Positions 46,329 to 54,949 of a DNA stretch of 64,000 bases are shown one piece after another (within the stretch, counting starts at the first letter, position 1; the number at the start of each line of letters is the position of its first letter). This DNA is from Aneurinibacillus sp. REN35 (GTDB taxonomy: Bacteria; Bacillota; Bacilli; Aneurinibacillales; Aneurinibacillaceae). Below the pieces are notes generated by a model that searched no databases, had not been told where the DNA came from, and worked only from the letters and a program-made list of their open reading frames with translations. The stretch is taken from NCBI RefSeq assembly GCF_041379945.2, contig NZ_JBFTXJ020000013.1, forward strand, positions 62,001 through 126,000, given 5' to 3'. Both the position numbers and the translations under genes were made by a program.

Positions 46329-47531
46329 CTACTCCCACGCTTCCACCAGCGTTGCTAGTCCTTGTCCGCCCCCGATGCAGAGTGAAACAATTCCCAACTT
46401 TTTCTTGCGGCGGCGCAATTCATATAGGATGGTACTCAATAATCGCGCCCCGCTCGCACCCAATGGATGACCCAGTGCTATAGCACCTCCATTTACATTG
46501 ATACGCTCCTTTGGAATTCCAAGTTCTTTTATACACGCAAGCGCCTGTGAGGCGAATGCTTCATTCACTTCAAACAGATCAATATCCTCGATCTTCAATC
46601 CCGTCTCCGCACACAATTGGCGAATCGCCGCTACTGGACCCATTCCCATAATACGAGGATCGACTCCCACACTTGTAAAGTGAACGATCTTTCCAAGTGG
46701 CGTAACACCATATCGTTCGATTGCTTCTTTACTCATCACGACTACTGCTGCTGCTCCATCATTAATACCTGATGAGTTACCTGCCGTTACGCTTCCATTT
46801 TGACGAAAAGCGGGCTTAAGTCGGGCAAGCGATTCAAGTGTGACATCACGTCTTGGATGCTCATCAGTTTGTACTATATGCGGCTCCCCTTTTTTCTGCG
46901 GAACGACAACCGGAACAATTTCCTCTGTGAAAAAACCTTTATCTATAGCACGCACGGCACGCAGTTGGCTTTCATAAGCAAACGCATCCTGCTCCTCCCG
47001 GCTAATATTGAATACTTCTGCTACATTCTCTGCCGTCTCTCCCATGGTTAAATCACCATACAGATTGACCGGTGCAGAGCGAGGCCCACCAAAAGATTCT
47101 ATGAGTGTTTGTCCACCACGTTGAAACGGTTGTGTAAACTTTTCAAGAATATATGGAGAGCGGGTCAAATTTTCCACACCACCTGCAACAATTACTTGCC
47201 CGTGTCCTCCCATAATCGATTGAGCGGCTAGGTTGATGGCCTCTAACCCCGATGCACAGACACGGTTAACAGTCAGCCCGGGTACTTTCTCCGGAAGTTT
47301 GGCTTTCAATAAACCTACGCGCGCAATATTGATAAAAGGTCCTGCGGAAATGACGTTGCCCATAATAACGCTATCTATATCTTCACCTGAGATTTCAGCA
47401 CGCCTTATCACTTCCGTTATAACCGTAGCGCATAAATCATCATTAGGTATATCTTTCAAACCGCCCCCTAATTTTCCAATCGGTGTGCGGACAGCTGCTG
47501 CTATATATGCTTCTTTTCTGACGTATTTCAT
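46329..47531 (-). CDS. Second acetyl-CoA C-acyltransferase (thiolase)
   Basis: 400 aa, thiolase fold with nucleophile in VNRVCASGLEAINLAAQS, GGAIALGHPLGASGARLL and SLCIGGGQG. All catalytic residues are present. It lies between the dehydrogenase genes and paaJ, and overlaps the degenerate dehydrogenase gene by 4 nt. The pathway needs two thiolytic steps, one reaction usually done by PaaJ alone; the presence of two suggests division of labour or use of other aromatic or fatty acyl-CoA substrates. Confidence 0.85.
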   Translation of the reverse strand: MKYVRKEAYIAAAVRTPIGKLGGGLKDIPNDDLCATVITEVIRRAEISGEDIDSVIMGNVISAGPFINIARVGLLKAKLPEKVPGLTVNRVCASGLEAINLAAQSIMGGHGQVIVAGGVENLTRSPYILEKFTQPFQRGGQTLIESFGGPRSAPVNLYGDLTMGETAENVAEVFNISREEQDAFAYESQLRAVRAIDKGFFTEEIVPVVVPQKKGEPHIVQTDEHPRRDVTLESLARLKPAFRQNGSVTAGNSSGINDGAAAVVVMSKEAIERYGVTPLGKIVHFTSVGVDPRIMGMGPVAAIRQLCAETGLKIEDIDLFEVNEAFASQALACIKELGIPKERINVNGGAIALGHPLGASGARLLSTILYELRRRKKKLGIVSLCIGGGQGLATLVEAWE

Positions 47532-48274
47532 CGGTTCACTACCCCTGCTTGTTCATACTGGTAGAAGCCTCGTCCGGTACGTATTCCGGTACGTCCTGCT
47601 AATACAAGCTTACGCAGAAGAGATGCCGGACGATAACGCTCCTCTCGCGTCTCGCGATGCAGACCATAGATTACAGCCAATACATCATCAAGTCCAATAC
47701 GATCTGCCCATTCTAGAGGTCCATAAGGATAATTCGTTCCCTTTTTCATGGCGATATCAATATCCTGTAAGGAAGCGGTTTTTTCCATCGCTGTAAAAGC
47801 AGCTTCATTAATAATAAGAGAGAGGATACGAGGGAACACAAGCCCTGCTTCATCTTCTACTATTTCAACTTCTTTGTTCAACTTACCAAAAAATTCAGAT
47901 ACTTTTTGCACAAAAATATCATCTGTTTGAAGTGCTGAGACGACTTCAACTAACAACCGCTCAGACAGCGGCGCTAATGTACCGAAACCAACAACACGTT
48001 CTGGATTTTTGGTCCAGGAAGCGGCCTCCGTTGCTGTGATAGCTAACGTCGAACTTAGGATCGGCACTCGGCTGTCTAGCATATGATCAAGCTCTTGCAC
48101 TGCCTTCTTCTTTTTATTCAAATCTAGATTAAAAATCTCCAGTGCCATTCCTACTTCGCCGGTAGTGGAGAACATATTTTCAGGTTGATAGATTTCATAT
48201 CCTGCCTGTTCAAGCGTTTCCCGAAAATCTATATAAAGAGATCCTTCACCAACGAGAATTACCTTATTCGTCAT
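47528..48274 (-). CDS. 3-hydroxyacyl-CoA dehydrogenase-like protein lacking catalytic residues
   Basis: 248 aa. The C-terminal half is a clear 3-hydroxyacyl-CoA dehydrogenase C domain (FPRILSLIINEAAFTAMEK, YPYGPLEWADRIGLDDV, GRGFYQYE). The N-terminal half is degenerate: the GxGxxG is replaced by LVGEGSLY, and the catalytic His region (GFHFFNP in its neighbour) reads GFGTLAPL, with no histidine. It is therefore unlikely to be an active dehydrogenase by itself and may be a partner of the intact one directly upstream (11-bp gene overlap). Confidence 0.75.
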   Translation of the reverse strand: MTNKVILVGEGSLYIDFRETLEQAGYEIYQPENMFSTTGEVGMALEIFNLDLNKKKKAVQELDHMLDSRVPILSSTLAITATEAASWTKNPERVVGFGTLAPLSERLLVEVVSALQTDDIFVQKVSEFFGKLNKEVEIVEDEAGLVFPRILSLIINEAAFTAMEKTASLQDIDIAMKKGTNYPYGPLEWADRIGLDDVLAVIYGLHRETREERYRPASLLRKLVLAGRTGIRTGRGFYQYEQAGVVNR

Positions 48275-49121
48275 AAGAATAGAACCCCTCTCTAGTTTTT
48301 CGCCCTAATGCTCCCGCTTGTACCATCTGTCTTTGAATCCGAGATGGCTTGAATCGGCTCTCATGGAAAAAGTTCGTATATAAGGATTCTGTTGTTGCAT
48401 AGTTTATATCGATGCCAATCATATCCTGAAGTTCAAACGGCCCCATCTTGAATCCTCCGGCTTGCGTCATAATACGGTCGATTTGTTCAACCTTAGCGAT
48501 TCTATCACCATAAATACGAAGCGCTTCATTATAGTAAGGGCGGGCGACTCGATTGACGATAAAGCCAGGGGAATCAGTCACAAGAACAGGGACTTTGCCC
48601 AACTGCTCTGCAAACAAACAGGTCCTATTCACTTCTCTATCCCCCGAATATTTTCCGCGGATTACTTCTATGAGCGGCATTACCGGAGCTGGATTAAAGA
48701 AATGGAAGCCTATAATTCGTTCCGGGTGCGAAAGGCCTGCTGCAATTTCAGTAATCGAATAGGACGACGTGTTAGTTAGCAGTAATGTATCAGGACGACA
48801 ATGATTCACTAATGATGCAAAAATTGACTTTTTTAATTCCAGCCTTTCTGATACAGCCTCAATAACAATGTCACAGGCGCAAAGCTCTGACATGTCTGAT
48901 ACAAATGAAGCAGCCTCAAGCAACTTCTGCTTTTTTTCTTCTGTTATCTTCTGCTTACTTACATCCTTAGCAAGCATTTTCTCTATATATTCTTTTGCTT
49001 TCTCTAACGCAGGCTTACTAGTGTCAGCCAAATAGACTGTGTGACCAGCGCGAAGACAGACAAGCGCAATGCCAGCTCCCATTGTACCTGCCCCGACTAC
49101 ACCAGTATGGTAGTATGTCAT
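48264..49121 (-). CDS. paaH: 3-hydroxyacyl-CoA dehydrogenase (PaaH/Hbd-like)
   Basis: 285 aa, cytosolic NAD-dependent, oxidises 3-hydroxyadipyl-CoA to 3-oxoadipyl-CoA in the phenylacetate route. NAD motif GVVGAGTMGAGIAL (7-20), catalytic histidine in GFHFFNPAPVMPLIEVI, NRVARPYYNEALR in the dimer domain. It lies between paaK and the degenerate paralogue. Confidence 0.88.
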   Translation of the reverse strand: MTYYHTGVVGAGTMGAGIALVCLRAGHTVYLADTSKPALEKAKEYIEKMLAKDVSKQKITEEKKQKLLEAASFVSDMSELCACDIVIEAVSERLELKKSIFASLVNHCRPDTLLLTNTSSYSITEIAAGLSHPERIIGFHFFNPAPVMPLIEVIRGKYSGDREVNRTCLFAEQLGKVPVLVTDSPGFIVNRVARPYYNEALRIYGDRIAKVEQIDRIMTQAGGFKMGPFELQDMIGIDINYATTESLYTNFFHESRFKPSRIQRQMVQAGALGRKTREGFYSYDE

Positions 49122-49138
49122 GAACTCATTCTCTCCTC

Positions 49139-50470
49139 TTATTTAGTAACAAGCGACTCATTTCGGTTGTCCACAACTCGAAGTGCCTTACCTTCCGTGC
49201 GGGTGATGCTATTCGGTTCGAGAATGCGAAGTACGACTGAAACACCCAATGCATTCTTCATTTCATGACTAATATGACGAACGAGCAAAGCAACTTGCTC
49301 ATGATCCTCTATCTGACCAATCTGCCGCATAAATTCACGAGTAACTTCGGCGTGTACTTCAAACCGATCAAGAGGCCCATCCTTTTTGATGACTACTTGA
49401 TAATGTGGAGCTAGCTCGGGAAATTTAAGTAATACCGACTCGATTTCCATAGGGAATACATTTACACCGCGAATAATCAACATATCATCGACACGTCCTT
49501 TAATACGCGACATGCGCATCGTGGTACGTCCGCATTTGCATTTCTCTGGATTCAAGGAAGATAAATCGCCCGTACGGTAACGAATAACCGGAAATGCCTC
49601 CTTCGTCAGTGAAGTAAATACCAATTCTCCTTCCTGTCCGTATGGTAAGACTTCCCCTGTTTCCGGATCGATAATCTCTGCAATAAAATGATCTTCTACG
49701 ATATGAAGTCCATCTTGGGCCTCATAACATTCAATAGAAATCCCCGGTCCCATAACTTCGCTTAATCCATAAATGTCAATAGCTTTGATATTTAGTCTCT
49801 CTTCTAGCTGCGCCCTCATTTCTTCCGACCAGGCTTCAGCTCCAAAAATACCATATTCCACTGAGGTTTCTCGAGGGTTAAGGCCTATCCTCTCCATCTC
49901 TTCCACAATATTCAGAATATAAGAAGGAGTTCCTGAGATTCCCCGTGGCTTAAAGTCTTCAATTAGTGTAATCTGTCTTGGTGTATTTCCTCCAGAAACA
50001 GGAACGGCAACAGCTCCCATCCGTTCAATTCCATAGTGCAATCCAATTCCTCCAGTAAACAAACCATAGCCATATGCATTATGAAAAATATCCCCAGGGT
50101 TTCCTCCGGCCGCACAAATAGCGCGAGCTACCATTTCAGCCCAGTTCTCAATATCATTTTTGGTATACCCAACAATTGTCGGCTTCCCTTTGGTGCCAGA
50201 AGATCCGTGGATACGCACTATTTCTTTCATATCAACAGCAAACAGCTTAAAGGGATAATTCTCCCGCAGATCGGTTTTTTTCATAAACGGTAACCTTGAT
50301 AAATCATCAAGAGATTGAATATCTTCAGGTTTGACGCCCATCCGATCAAGTGATTGTTTATGAAAGGGGACTTTTTCATAAGCGTTTTTAACAGTTTGTT
50401 GTAACCTCTTTAATTGAATAGTATGTAATTCATCCCTTGAAATCGTTTCCATTTCTATATTAAAAATCAT
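49139..50470 (-). CDS. paaK: Phenylacetate--CoA ligase
   Basis: 443 aa, activates phenylacetate with ATP and CoA, the entry step. Family features: the AMP loop GSSGTKGKPTIVGYT, AYGYGLFTGGIGLHYG, EAWSEEMRAQLEERL and YGLSEVMGPGISIEC, and the C-terminal lid with RIKGRVDDMLIIRGVNVFP. The ATG at 50470 has AGGGGGAT 7 nt before it. It is second in the operon after an enoyl-CoA hydratase. Confidence 0.92.
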   Translation of the reverse strand: MIFNIEMETISRDELHTIQLKRLQQTVKNAYEKVPFHKQSLDRMGVKPEDIQSLDDLSRLPFMKKTDLRENYPFKLFAVDMKEIVRIHGSSGTKGKPTIVGYTKNDIENWAEMVARAICAAGGNPGDIFHNAYGYGLFTGGIGLHYGIERMGAVAVPVSGGNTPRQITLIEDFKPRGISGTPSYILNIVEEMERIGLNPRETSVEYGIFGAEAWSEEMRAQLEERLNIKAIDIYGLSEVMGPGISIECYEAQDGLHIVEDHFIAEIIDPETGEVLPYGQEGELVFTSLTKEAFPVIRYRTGDLSSLNPEKCKCGRTTMRMSRIKGRVDDMLIIRGVNVFPMEIESVLLKFPELAPHYQVVIKKDGPLDRFEVHAEVTREFMRQIGQIEDHEQVALLVRHISHEMKNALGVSVVLRILEPNSITRTEGKALRVVDNRNESLVTK

Positions 50471-50486
50471 TCATTTATCCCCCTTT

Positions 50487-51275
50487 TTATTCTCCCGTAA
50501 ATATTGGTTTGCGCTTTTCTTCAAAAGCAGCAAGCGCTTCTAAGCGGTCTTTTGTTGGAATAATTACTTCGTATGCCTTCGTCTCTATATCGATTCCTGT
50601 CTGTATATCTGTATTGGCTCCTTTACTAATCGCATATTTTGCCTCAAAGACGGCTCGCGGCGCATTGTTGGCAATTTCTTCAGCAAGCGCAAATGATTTC
50701 TCCATTAGCTCTTTTTGGTCGGTTGCTACGCCATTCAAAATACGATAGTCCCACGCTTGCTGCGCCGAAATCCGGCGTGCCGTGAGGATTAATTCCTTAG
50801 AAATGGAAGGGCCAACCAGCCTTGTTAGCCGCTGTGTTCCCCCAGCTCCAGGGATAATCCCCTGACTAACCTCCGTAAGCCCCATTACGGCATCGTGTAC
50901 AGCAAAACGAAAATCACAGGCAAGCGCAAGTTCAAATCCTCCACCAAATGCATATCCGTTTATCGCCGCAATCGTCGGCTGTGGCAGCCGCTCTATCGCA
51001 GTAAACACATCTCTGATTTTAGCGACATTGCGTCGTACCTGTTGTTCATTTAATGTTTTTCGTTCCTTTAAGTCGGCTCCCGCGGAAAAGGCTCGTCCTT
51101 CTCCCGTTATTACAACTGTCCGGATTTCTTTTGGATTTTGCTGAATTTTTTCAACCACCTTATCAAGACTACAAAGCGTGTTATAATTTAATACATTTAA
51201 GCGTTCAGGACATTGTAAGGTGATAAGGCCTATATGACCTTTTGCTTCAAACAACATTGACTCCCCTGTCTCCAT
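50487..51275 (-). CDS. Enoyl-CoA hydratase/isomerase family protein
   Basis: 262 aa crotonase fold; first gene of the large paaK-transporter operon. AFSAGADLKERK and the oxyanion hole GYAFGGGFELALACDF, PGAGGTQRLTRLVG with the second glutamate of an active hydratase in GLTEVSQGIIPGAGGTQRL. It probably hydrates an enoyl-CoA in the lower pathway, either PaaF-like or for another substrate. The ATG at 51275 is chosen for the GGGGGAGG just before it. The proposed PaaX motif starts 30 bp upstream. Confidence 0.85.
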   Translation of the reverse strand: METGESMLFEAKGHIGLITLQCPERLNVLNYNTLCSLDKVVEKIQQNPKEIRTVVITGEGRAFSAGADLKERKTLNEQQVRRNVAKIRDVFTAIERLPQPTIAAINGYAFGGGFELALACDFRFAVHDAVMGLTEVSQGIIPGAGGTQRLTRLVGPSISKELILTARRISAQQAWDYRILNGVATDQKELMEKSFALAEEIANNAPRAVFEAKYAISKGANTDIQTGIDIETKAYEVIIPTKDRLEALAAFEEKRKPIFTGE

Positions 51276-51305
51276 AATCCTCCCCCTTTTCATTACAATA
51301 AAATA

Positions 51306-51323
51306 TATAACGTTATTTTAACG
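51306..51323 (-). promoter_or_regulatory. Proposed PaaX operator of the paaK-liv operon
   Basis: Minus strand CGTTAAAATAACGTTATA, the second member of the shared motif: CGTTA repeated at 11-bp spacing. It lies 30 bp before the start of the enoyl-CoA hydratase gene. Confidence 0.6.
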
Positions 51324-51466
51324 TAATTATTAAATTCATTATATTATCATCCTGAAAATATAGTCAATGTTTTTAAACTATTTAGAAAAATATTTTTTGT
51401 TATATATGGTAGATATAGTCCATTCCACAAAAAAGACTTGTAAATGTTCTACGCTCACAATAAAAA

Positions 51467-51506
51467 AAGTATACTTTCCTTTATGTTGACAAAGGGAAGT
51501 ATACTT
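51467..51506 (-). terminator. Terminator of paaX
   Basis: AAGTATACTTTCC (51467-51479) pairs with GGGAAGTATACTT (51494-51506) by one G-T pair; T7 follows on the minus strand. Each arm holds a perfect AAGTATACTT palindrome. Confidence 0.85.
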
Positions 51507-51535
51507 TCCAGTTATAATTATCTTCAATTTTCTAT

Positions 51536-52381
51536 TTAGTCAACAGGGGCCACTTCAAAATTCGCATGAAAAAATCGGATGGCTCCTTCGTTTAATAGTT
51601 GGTAATAATTACGGAACAATCTATCGGCTTCTTTACCTACCCAAAAATCAGGAAGAAGTACTTCAGGAAGATTAGGATCGATAAAAAGAAACTTGCGGTA
51701 TTCATGAACAAGAATTGTTTTTTCCACAAAACAATAACTATCCTGAATCTTATCCGCATTTTCTATTCTTTGTTTAAGTTCATTAAACCGCGGACTATAT
51801 TCTTTAACAAACTCTTGATATTTATCATTAATTTCATTTAAATCCCAGCATCTTTTAACCAATTGTTCTGGTGTACTCCATCCAAAATGATCGCAATCAA
51901 AAAACTCTATGTGCTCATTAATATCATATAATTCACTAATATCTTTAACACGATTTATCAAGTTATGAGGACTAATCCATGTACTATTAGCCAGCATGCC
52001 AAATCCCATCCAAGATAATTCTTTACGAAGCTTGTCGCGAAGCCCTCTTTTTTCTTCAGGAATGTTATAGCATACGATACGCCATTTCCCATCCCATTCA
52101 TCACTTACTTCTTTATAAATTCGTTTTGCAGCTTCATCCAACCTTTTTTTTCCTCGAGTTGACATTTTATAATAGCTACGATTGCCAATTTTCCTCGATT
52201 CCAGCCATCCCTGCTTCATCATTCGGGAAATAGCGGCTCGTATAGCCTGTTCTGTGAGACCAAATTCACTCATTAAACGTGTTAAACTACCAACCCAAAT
52301 TTCATTGCCATAATGCCGAATATATTCTCCATAAATTGTGAAAAGCATGGATTGTGATTTCACCGTTGATTTCCACTCCAT
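51536..52381 (-). CDS. paaX: PaaX family transcriptional repressor
   Basis: 281 aa. N-terminal winged helix (about 15-75: TIYGEYIRHYGNEIWVGSL, LTEQAIRAAISRMMKQGWLES) and the PaaX central and C-terminal domains (WRIVCYNIPEEKRGLRDKLR, LSWMGFGMLANSTWISPHN). PaaX represses phenylacetate genes and is released by phenylacetyl-CoA. It lies between the two minus-strand paa operons and has its own terminator. The start is not marked by a good ribosome site; an ATG at residue 12 is a weaker alternative. Confidence 0.92.
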   Translation of the reverse strand: MEWKSTVKSQSMLFTIYGEYIRHYGNEIWVGSLTRLMSEFGLTEQAIRAAISRMMKQGWLESRKIGNRSYYKMSTRGKKRLDEAAKRIYKEVSDEWDGKWRIVCYNIPEEKRGLRDKLRKELSWMGFGMLANSTWISPHNLINRVKDISELYDINEHIEFFDCDHFGWSTPEQLVKRCWDLNEINDKYQEFVKEYSPRFNELKQRIENADKIQDSYCFVEKTILVHEYRKFLFIDPNLPEVLLPDFWVGKEADRLFRNYYQLLNEGAIRFFHANFEVAPVD

Positions 52382-52462
52382 TCTACAAATAAGAAATTTC
52401 TGATACTCAATCCCTTATTCATTATAGCCGAAGTATATTATCTATTGTTACAATAACCAAAA

Positions 52463-52482
52463 GGCCGGATTAATTTCCGGCC
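52463..52482 (-). terminator. Terminator of the thioesterase-paaG-paaF operon
   Basis: GGCCGGA (52463-52469), 6-nt loop, TCCGGCC (52476-52482), then TTTT on the minus strand. Confidence 0.85.
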
Positions 52483-52494
52483 CTTTCTCTTTCT

Positions 52495-52911
52495 TTACGA
52501 ATCATTTTGCTTTATTTTCTCTTCCAGTAACTGAATTCGTTCCTCCATTGTACGTCGAGGAAAAATTGCCTGTACAAACGTTCCTTTACCGATGATCCCC
52601 TGCTCTGTCTCTGCACATACCTGACAGACAACACGATTACGTGTTATTTCTATACAACTAGCGGTGAACGAAACCCTCTGACCGACAACGGCAGGCGCAA
52701 GGTGTTTAACATGAATCTCATATCCAGCCCCTTCTTCATCTTCCTCCAAATAAGGAAGAATTACATGGCGACCCGCTTTTTCCATATAATAAATCATGGT
52801 GACTGTTGACATGACATTATGGATAACGATCTCATCAAATGCCGGTTTCATTTCACTAGTAACAATGATCTCCACTGTCTCTGATATCCCTAATCGCAAT
52901 CCTTCTTTCAT
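52495..52911 (-). CDS. FlK-like hotdog thioesterase
   Basis: 138 aa, hotdog fold of the fluoroacetyl-CoA thioesterase (FlK) type: VTSEMKPAF, NVMSTVTMIYYMEKAGR and VKHLAPAVVGQRVSFTA. It probably cleaves a small or toxic acyl-CoA. It is the last gene of the thioesterase-paaG-paaF unit, 17 bp behind paaG. The substrate is unknown; rescue of CoA from dead-end ring products is the natural guess. Confidence 0.72.
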   Translation of the reverse strand: MKEGLRLGISETVEIIVTSEMKPAFDEIVIHNVMSTVTMIYYMEKAGRHVILPYLEEDEEGAGYEIHVKHLAPAVVGQRVSFTASCIEITRNRVVCQVCAETEQGIIGKGTFVQAIFPRRTMEERIQLLEEKIKQNDS

Positions 52912-52928
52912 TTCTCTTCAAACCCTCT

Positions 52929-53705
52929 TTATCTTCCTGTAAATACAGGCTTTCTCTTTTCTAGGAATGCCTGTACTCCTTCTTTATGATCAGCAGTACT
53001 TCCGGCAATATCCTGGCCATATGCTTCATATTCAAGTGTTTCTTCCAAGGTAGCATACAAGCTTCGATACATCACCCTTTTAATTAAACCGATTCCTTTA
53101 GTCGGAAGAGAAGCCAGACGCTGAGCATACTCCATAACCTGTTCTTCAAATGAATCAGCTTGATATACATGACTGACCAGACCTATTCGCAATGCTTCTT
53201 CCGCGCTTACCTTCTCTCCAGTAAGGGCTAATTCCAAAGCCTTTCCAATCCCTACAATACGCGGGAGGAAATAGCAACCTCCAGAATCGGGGATAAGTCC
53301 AATATGTACAAATGCATCAATAAAACTAGCTTTCTCGGAAGCGAGACGAATATCACAGGCGAGTGCTAGACTCATACCTGCTCCCGCCGCTACTCCATTA
53401 ACAGCCGCAATAATAGGTTTTTCCGTATTTTGTAGCTGCATAATCATCGGATTATATCGCTCACGCAAAAAAGCTCCATAATCTACATCCTGTTCCTGTA
53501 CATCTCCCAAATCCTGTCCAGCATTAAACGCCTTACCAGCGCCGGTAATAACAATACATCGCACTTCTTCTGTTTTAGCAGCTGTTTTTAATGCAGCAAA
53601 CATTTCCTTATGCATTTGTGCGGTAAAGGCGTTAAACTTATCCGGACGGTTCAGTGTAATTACACAGACACCTTGATCAACCCTATATTCAATCGTTTCG
53701 TACAT
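52929..53705 (-). CDS. paaG: Ring-1,2-epoxyphenylacetyl-CoA isomerase PaaG
   Basis: 258 aa crotonase-fold enzyme. AFNAGQDLGDVQ, GVAAGAGMSLALACDIR and ASFIDAFVHIGLIPDSGGCYF are the PaaG signature, with the aspartate in IPDSGG as in isomerases. It turns the epoxide made by PaaABC into oxepin-CoA. It lies between paaF and the FlK-like gene. Confidence 0.88.
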   Translation of the reverse strand: MYETIEYRVDQGVCVITLNRPDKFNAFTAQMHKEMFAALKTAAKTEEVRCIVITGAGKAFNAGQDLGDVQEQDVDYGAFLRERYNPMIMQLQNTEKPIIAAVNGVAAGAGMSLALACDIRLASEKASFIDAFVHIGLIPDSGGCYFLPRIVGIGKALELALTGEKVSAEEALRIGLVSHVYQADSFEEQVMEYAQRLASLPTKGIGLIKRVMYRSLYATLEETLEYEAYGQDIAGSTADHKEGVQAFLEKRKPVFTGR

Positions 53706-53725
53706 AATTTTATACCACCTCTCAT

Positions 53726-54499
53726 TTATCGACCGGTAAAATGCGGTGTACGCTTCTCTATAAATGCGCTCATTCCCTCATCTTTATCTTCACTAGCAAA
53801 AAGCAAATAAAAGCAATTTCGCTCATACTGCATGCCTTCAGCTAGCGGCGTATCTATCGCCTTATGCACGGACTTTTTAATAAGACGAGCAGCAACTGGT
53901 GGCATGGAAGCGATCTTCTTAGCCAACTTCATTGCTTCTTGAAAATAGATTTCTACAGGAACAACACGATTGACGAGTCCATAGTGGTATGCTTCAGTCG
54001 CATTAATAGGTTCGCCTGTTAGCAGCATTTCCATCGCTTTCACTTTTCCTACCATTTTGGTCAAACGCTGTGTTCCCCCAGCGCCCGGCATTACACCAAG
54101 CTTAATTTCAGGTTGCCCGATTCGCGTCGTTTCGGAAGCAATAACCATATCGCAACTCATCATAAGTTCACAACCGCCGCCGAGAACAAAGCCACTAACC
54201 GCTCCTATAATCGGCTTAGAAATACGTTCAATACGGTCCCATACAGCAAATTGATCTTTTAGCAGCATTTCAACAGCATTTTTGTCAGCCATCTCATCAA
54301 TATCCGCTCCAGCGGAAAAGGCACGTTCATTCCCAGTCAGAATAATGCATGCAATCATAGGATTGCGATCCATTTTTTCAATTTCTTCTACAATCTCATC
54401 TACGAATTGAAGGTTCAGTGCATTTAATGCCTGCGGACGATATAAAGTAATAACTCCTACATTATCGTTAACTGAGCTTTTTATAAATTGATACCCCAT
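53726..54499 (-). CDS. paaF: Enoyl-CoA hydratase, PaaF-like
   Basis: 257 aa from the ATG at 54499 with GAGGGG 6 nt before it; an upstream extension would run across a terminator-like hairpin. Crotonase motifs: AFSAGADIDEMAD, GFVLGGGCELMMSCDMV and QPEIKLGVMPGAGGTQRLTK with both catalytic glutamates. Likely 2,3-dehydroadipyl-CoA hydratase. It is an older relative of the hydratase at 50487. Confidence 0.85.
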   Translation of the reverse strand: MGYQFIKSSVNDNVGVITLYRPQALNALNLQFVDEIVEEIEKMDRNPMIACIILTGNERAFSAGADIDEMADKNAVEMLLKDQFAVWDRIERISKPIIGAVSGFVLGGGCELMMSCDMVIASETTRIGQPEIKLGVMPGAGGTQRLTKMVGKVKAMEMLLTGEPINATEAYHYGLVNRVVPVEIYFQEAMKLAKKIASMPPVAARLIKKSVHKAIDTPLAEGMQYERNCFYLLFASEDKDEGMSAFIEKRTPHFTGR

Positions 54500-54523
54500 T
54501 GATTTCCCCTCTATATGAAAAAC

Positions 54524-54540
54524 CAGACGCAATGCGTCTG
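54524..54540 (-). terminator. Terminator-like hairpin inside the paaI-paaF unit
   Basis: CAGACGC-AAT-GCGTCTG followed on the minus strand by GGTTTTT. It lies between the 129-aa thioesterase stop and paaF. As paaF has no visible separate promoter, it may weaken rather than end transcription. Confidence 0.6.
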
Positions 54541-54554
54541 CTTTTTCTGTTATA

Positions 54555-54944
54555 TTATGCTTTTGAGCGGCGAGCATAGGTACCAAGTGCAATTGCTACA
54601 AGCTCACCATTTTCTGTTTTAACCTCTGCCTGCATGACAATAATTCTTCCTCCTCGCTGAATCACTTTTGATTCAGCTATCAATATGTCACCTTTTGCAG
54701 GAGCAAGGTAGTTAATTTTACTTTCTAATGTAACACATTGCTGTATTCCGTCCACATGAGGAGCAGCCGCATGTCCCATAGCTACATCGGCTAGTGTACT
54801 GGTTACACCACCATGTACAGTACCGTCTATACTATTAAATAATTCAGGACGGATCTTTAATATGGCTTTGCAACTGTCCGTATTTTGATGCTCAATCGTA
54901 ATACCAAGATAATCGTTAAAACGGTTATTTGCGGCCATGATCAT
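54555..54944 (-). CDS. PaaI-family hotdog thioesterase 2
   Basis: 129 aa from the ATG at 54944 (AGGAG 8 nt before). Hotdog fold: FNSIDGTVHGGVTSTLADVAMG with the HGG active-site turn. It begins three codons after the preceding thioesterase stops. One of three hotdog thioesterases in this unit; substrate not known. Confidence 0.78.
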   Translation of the reverse strand: MIMAANNRFNDYLGITIEHQNTDSCKAILKIRPELFNSIDGTVHGGVTSTLADVAMGHAAAPHVDGIQQCVTLESKINYLAPAKGDILIAESKVIQRGGRIIVMQAEVKTENGELVAIALGTYARRSKA

Positions 54945-54949
54945 TTTGC

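Noticed and set aside
51462-51506. Repeated GTATACTT boxes behind paaX as operator sites
   Set aside because: The two copies form the arms of a terminator with a T run after paaX; this explains them without a regulator.
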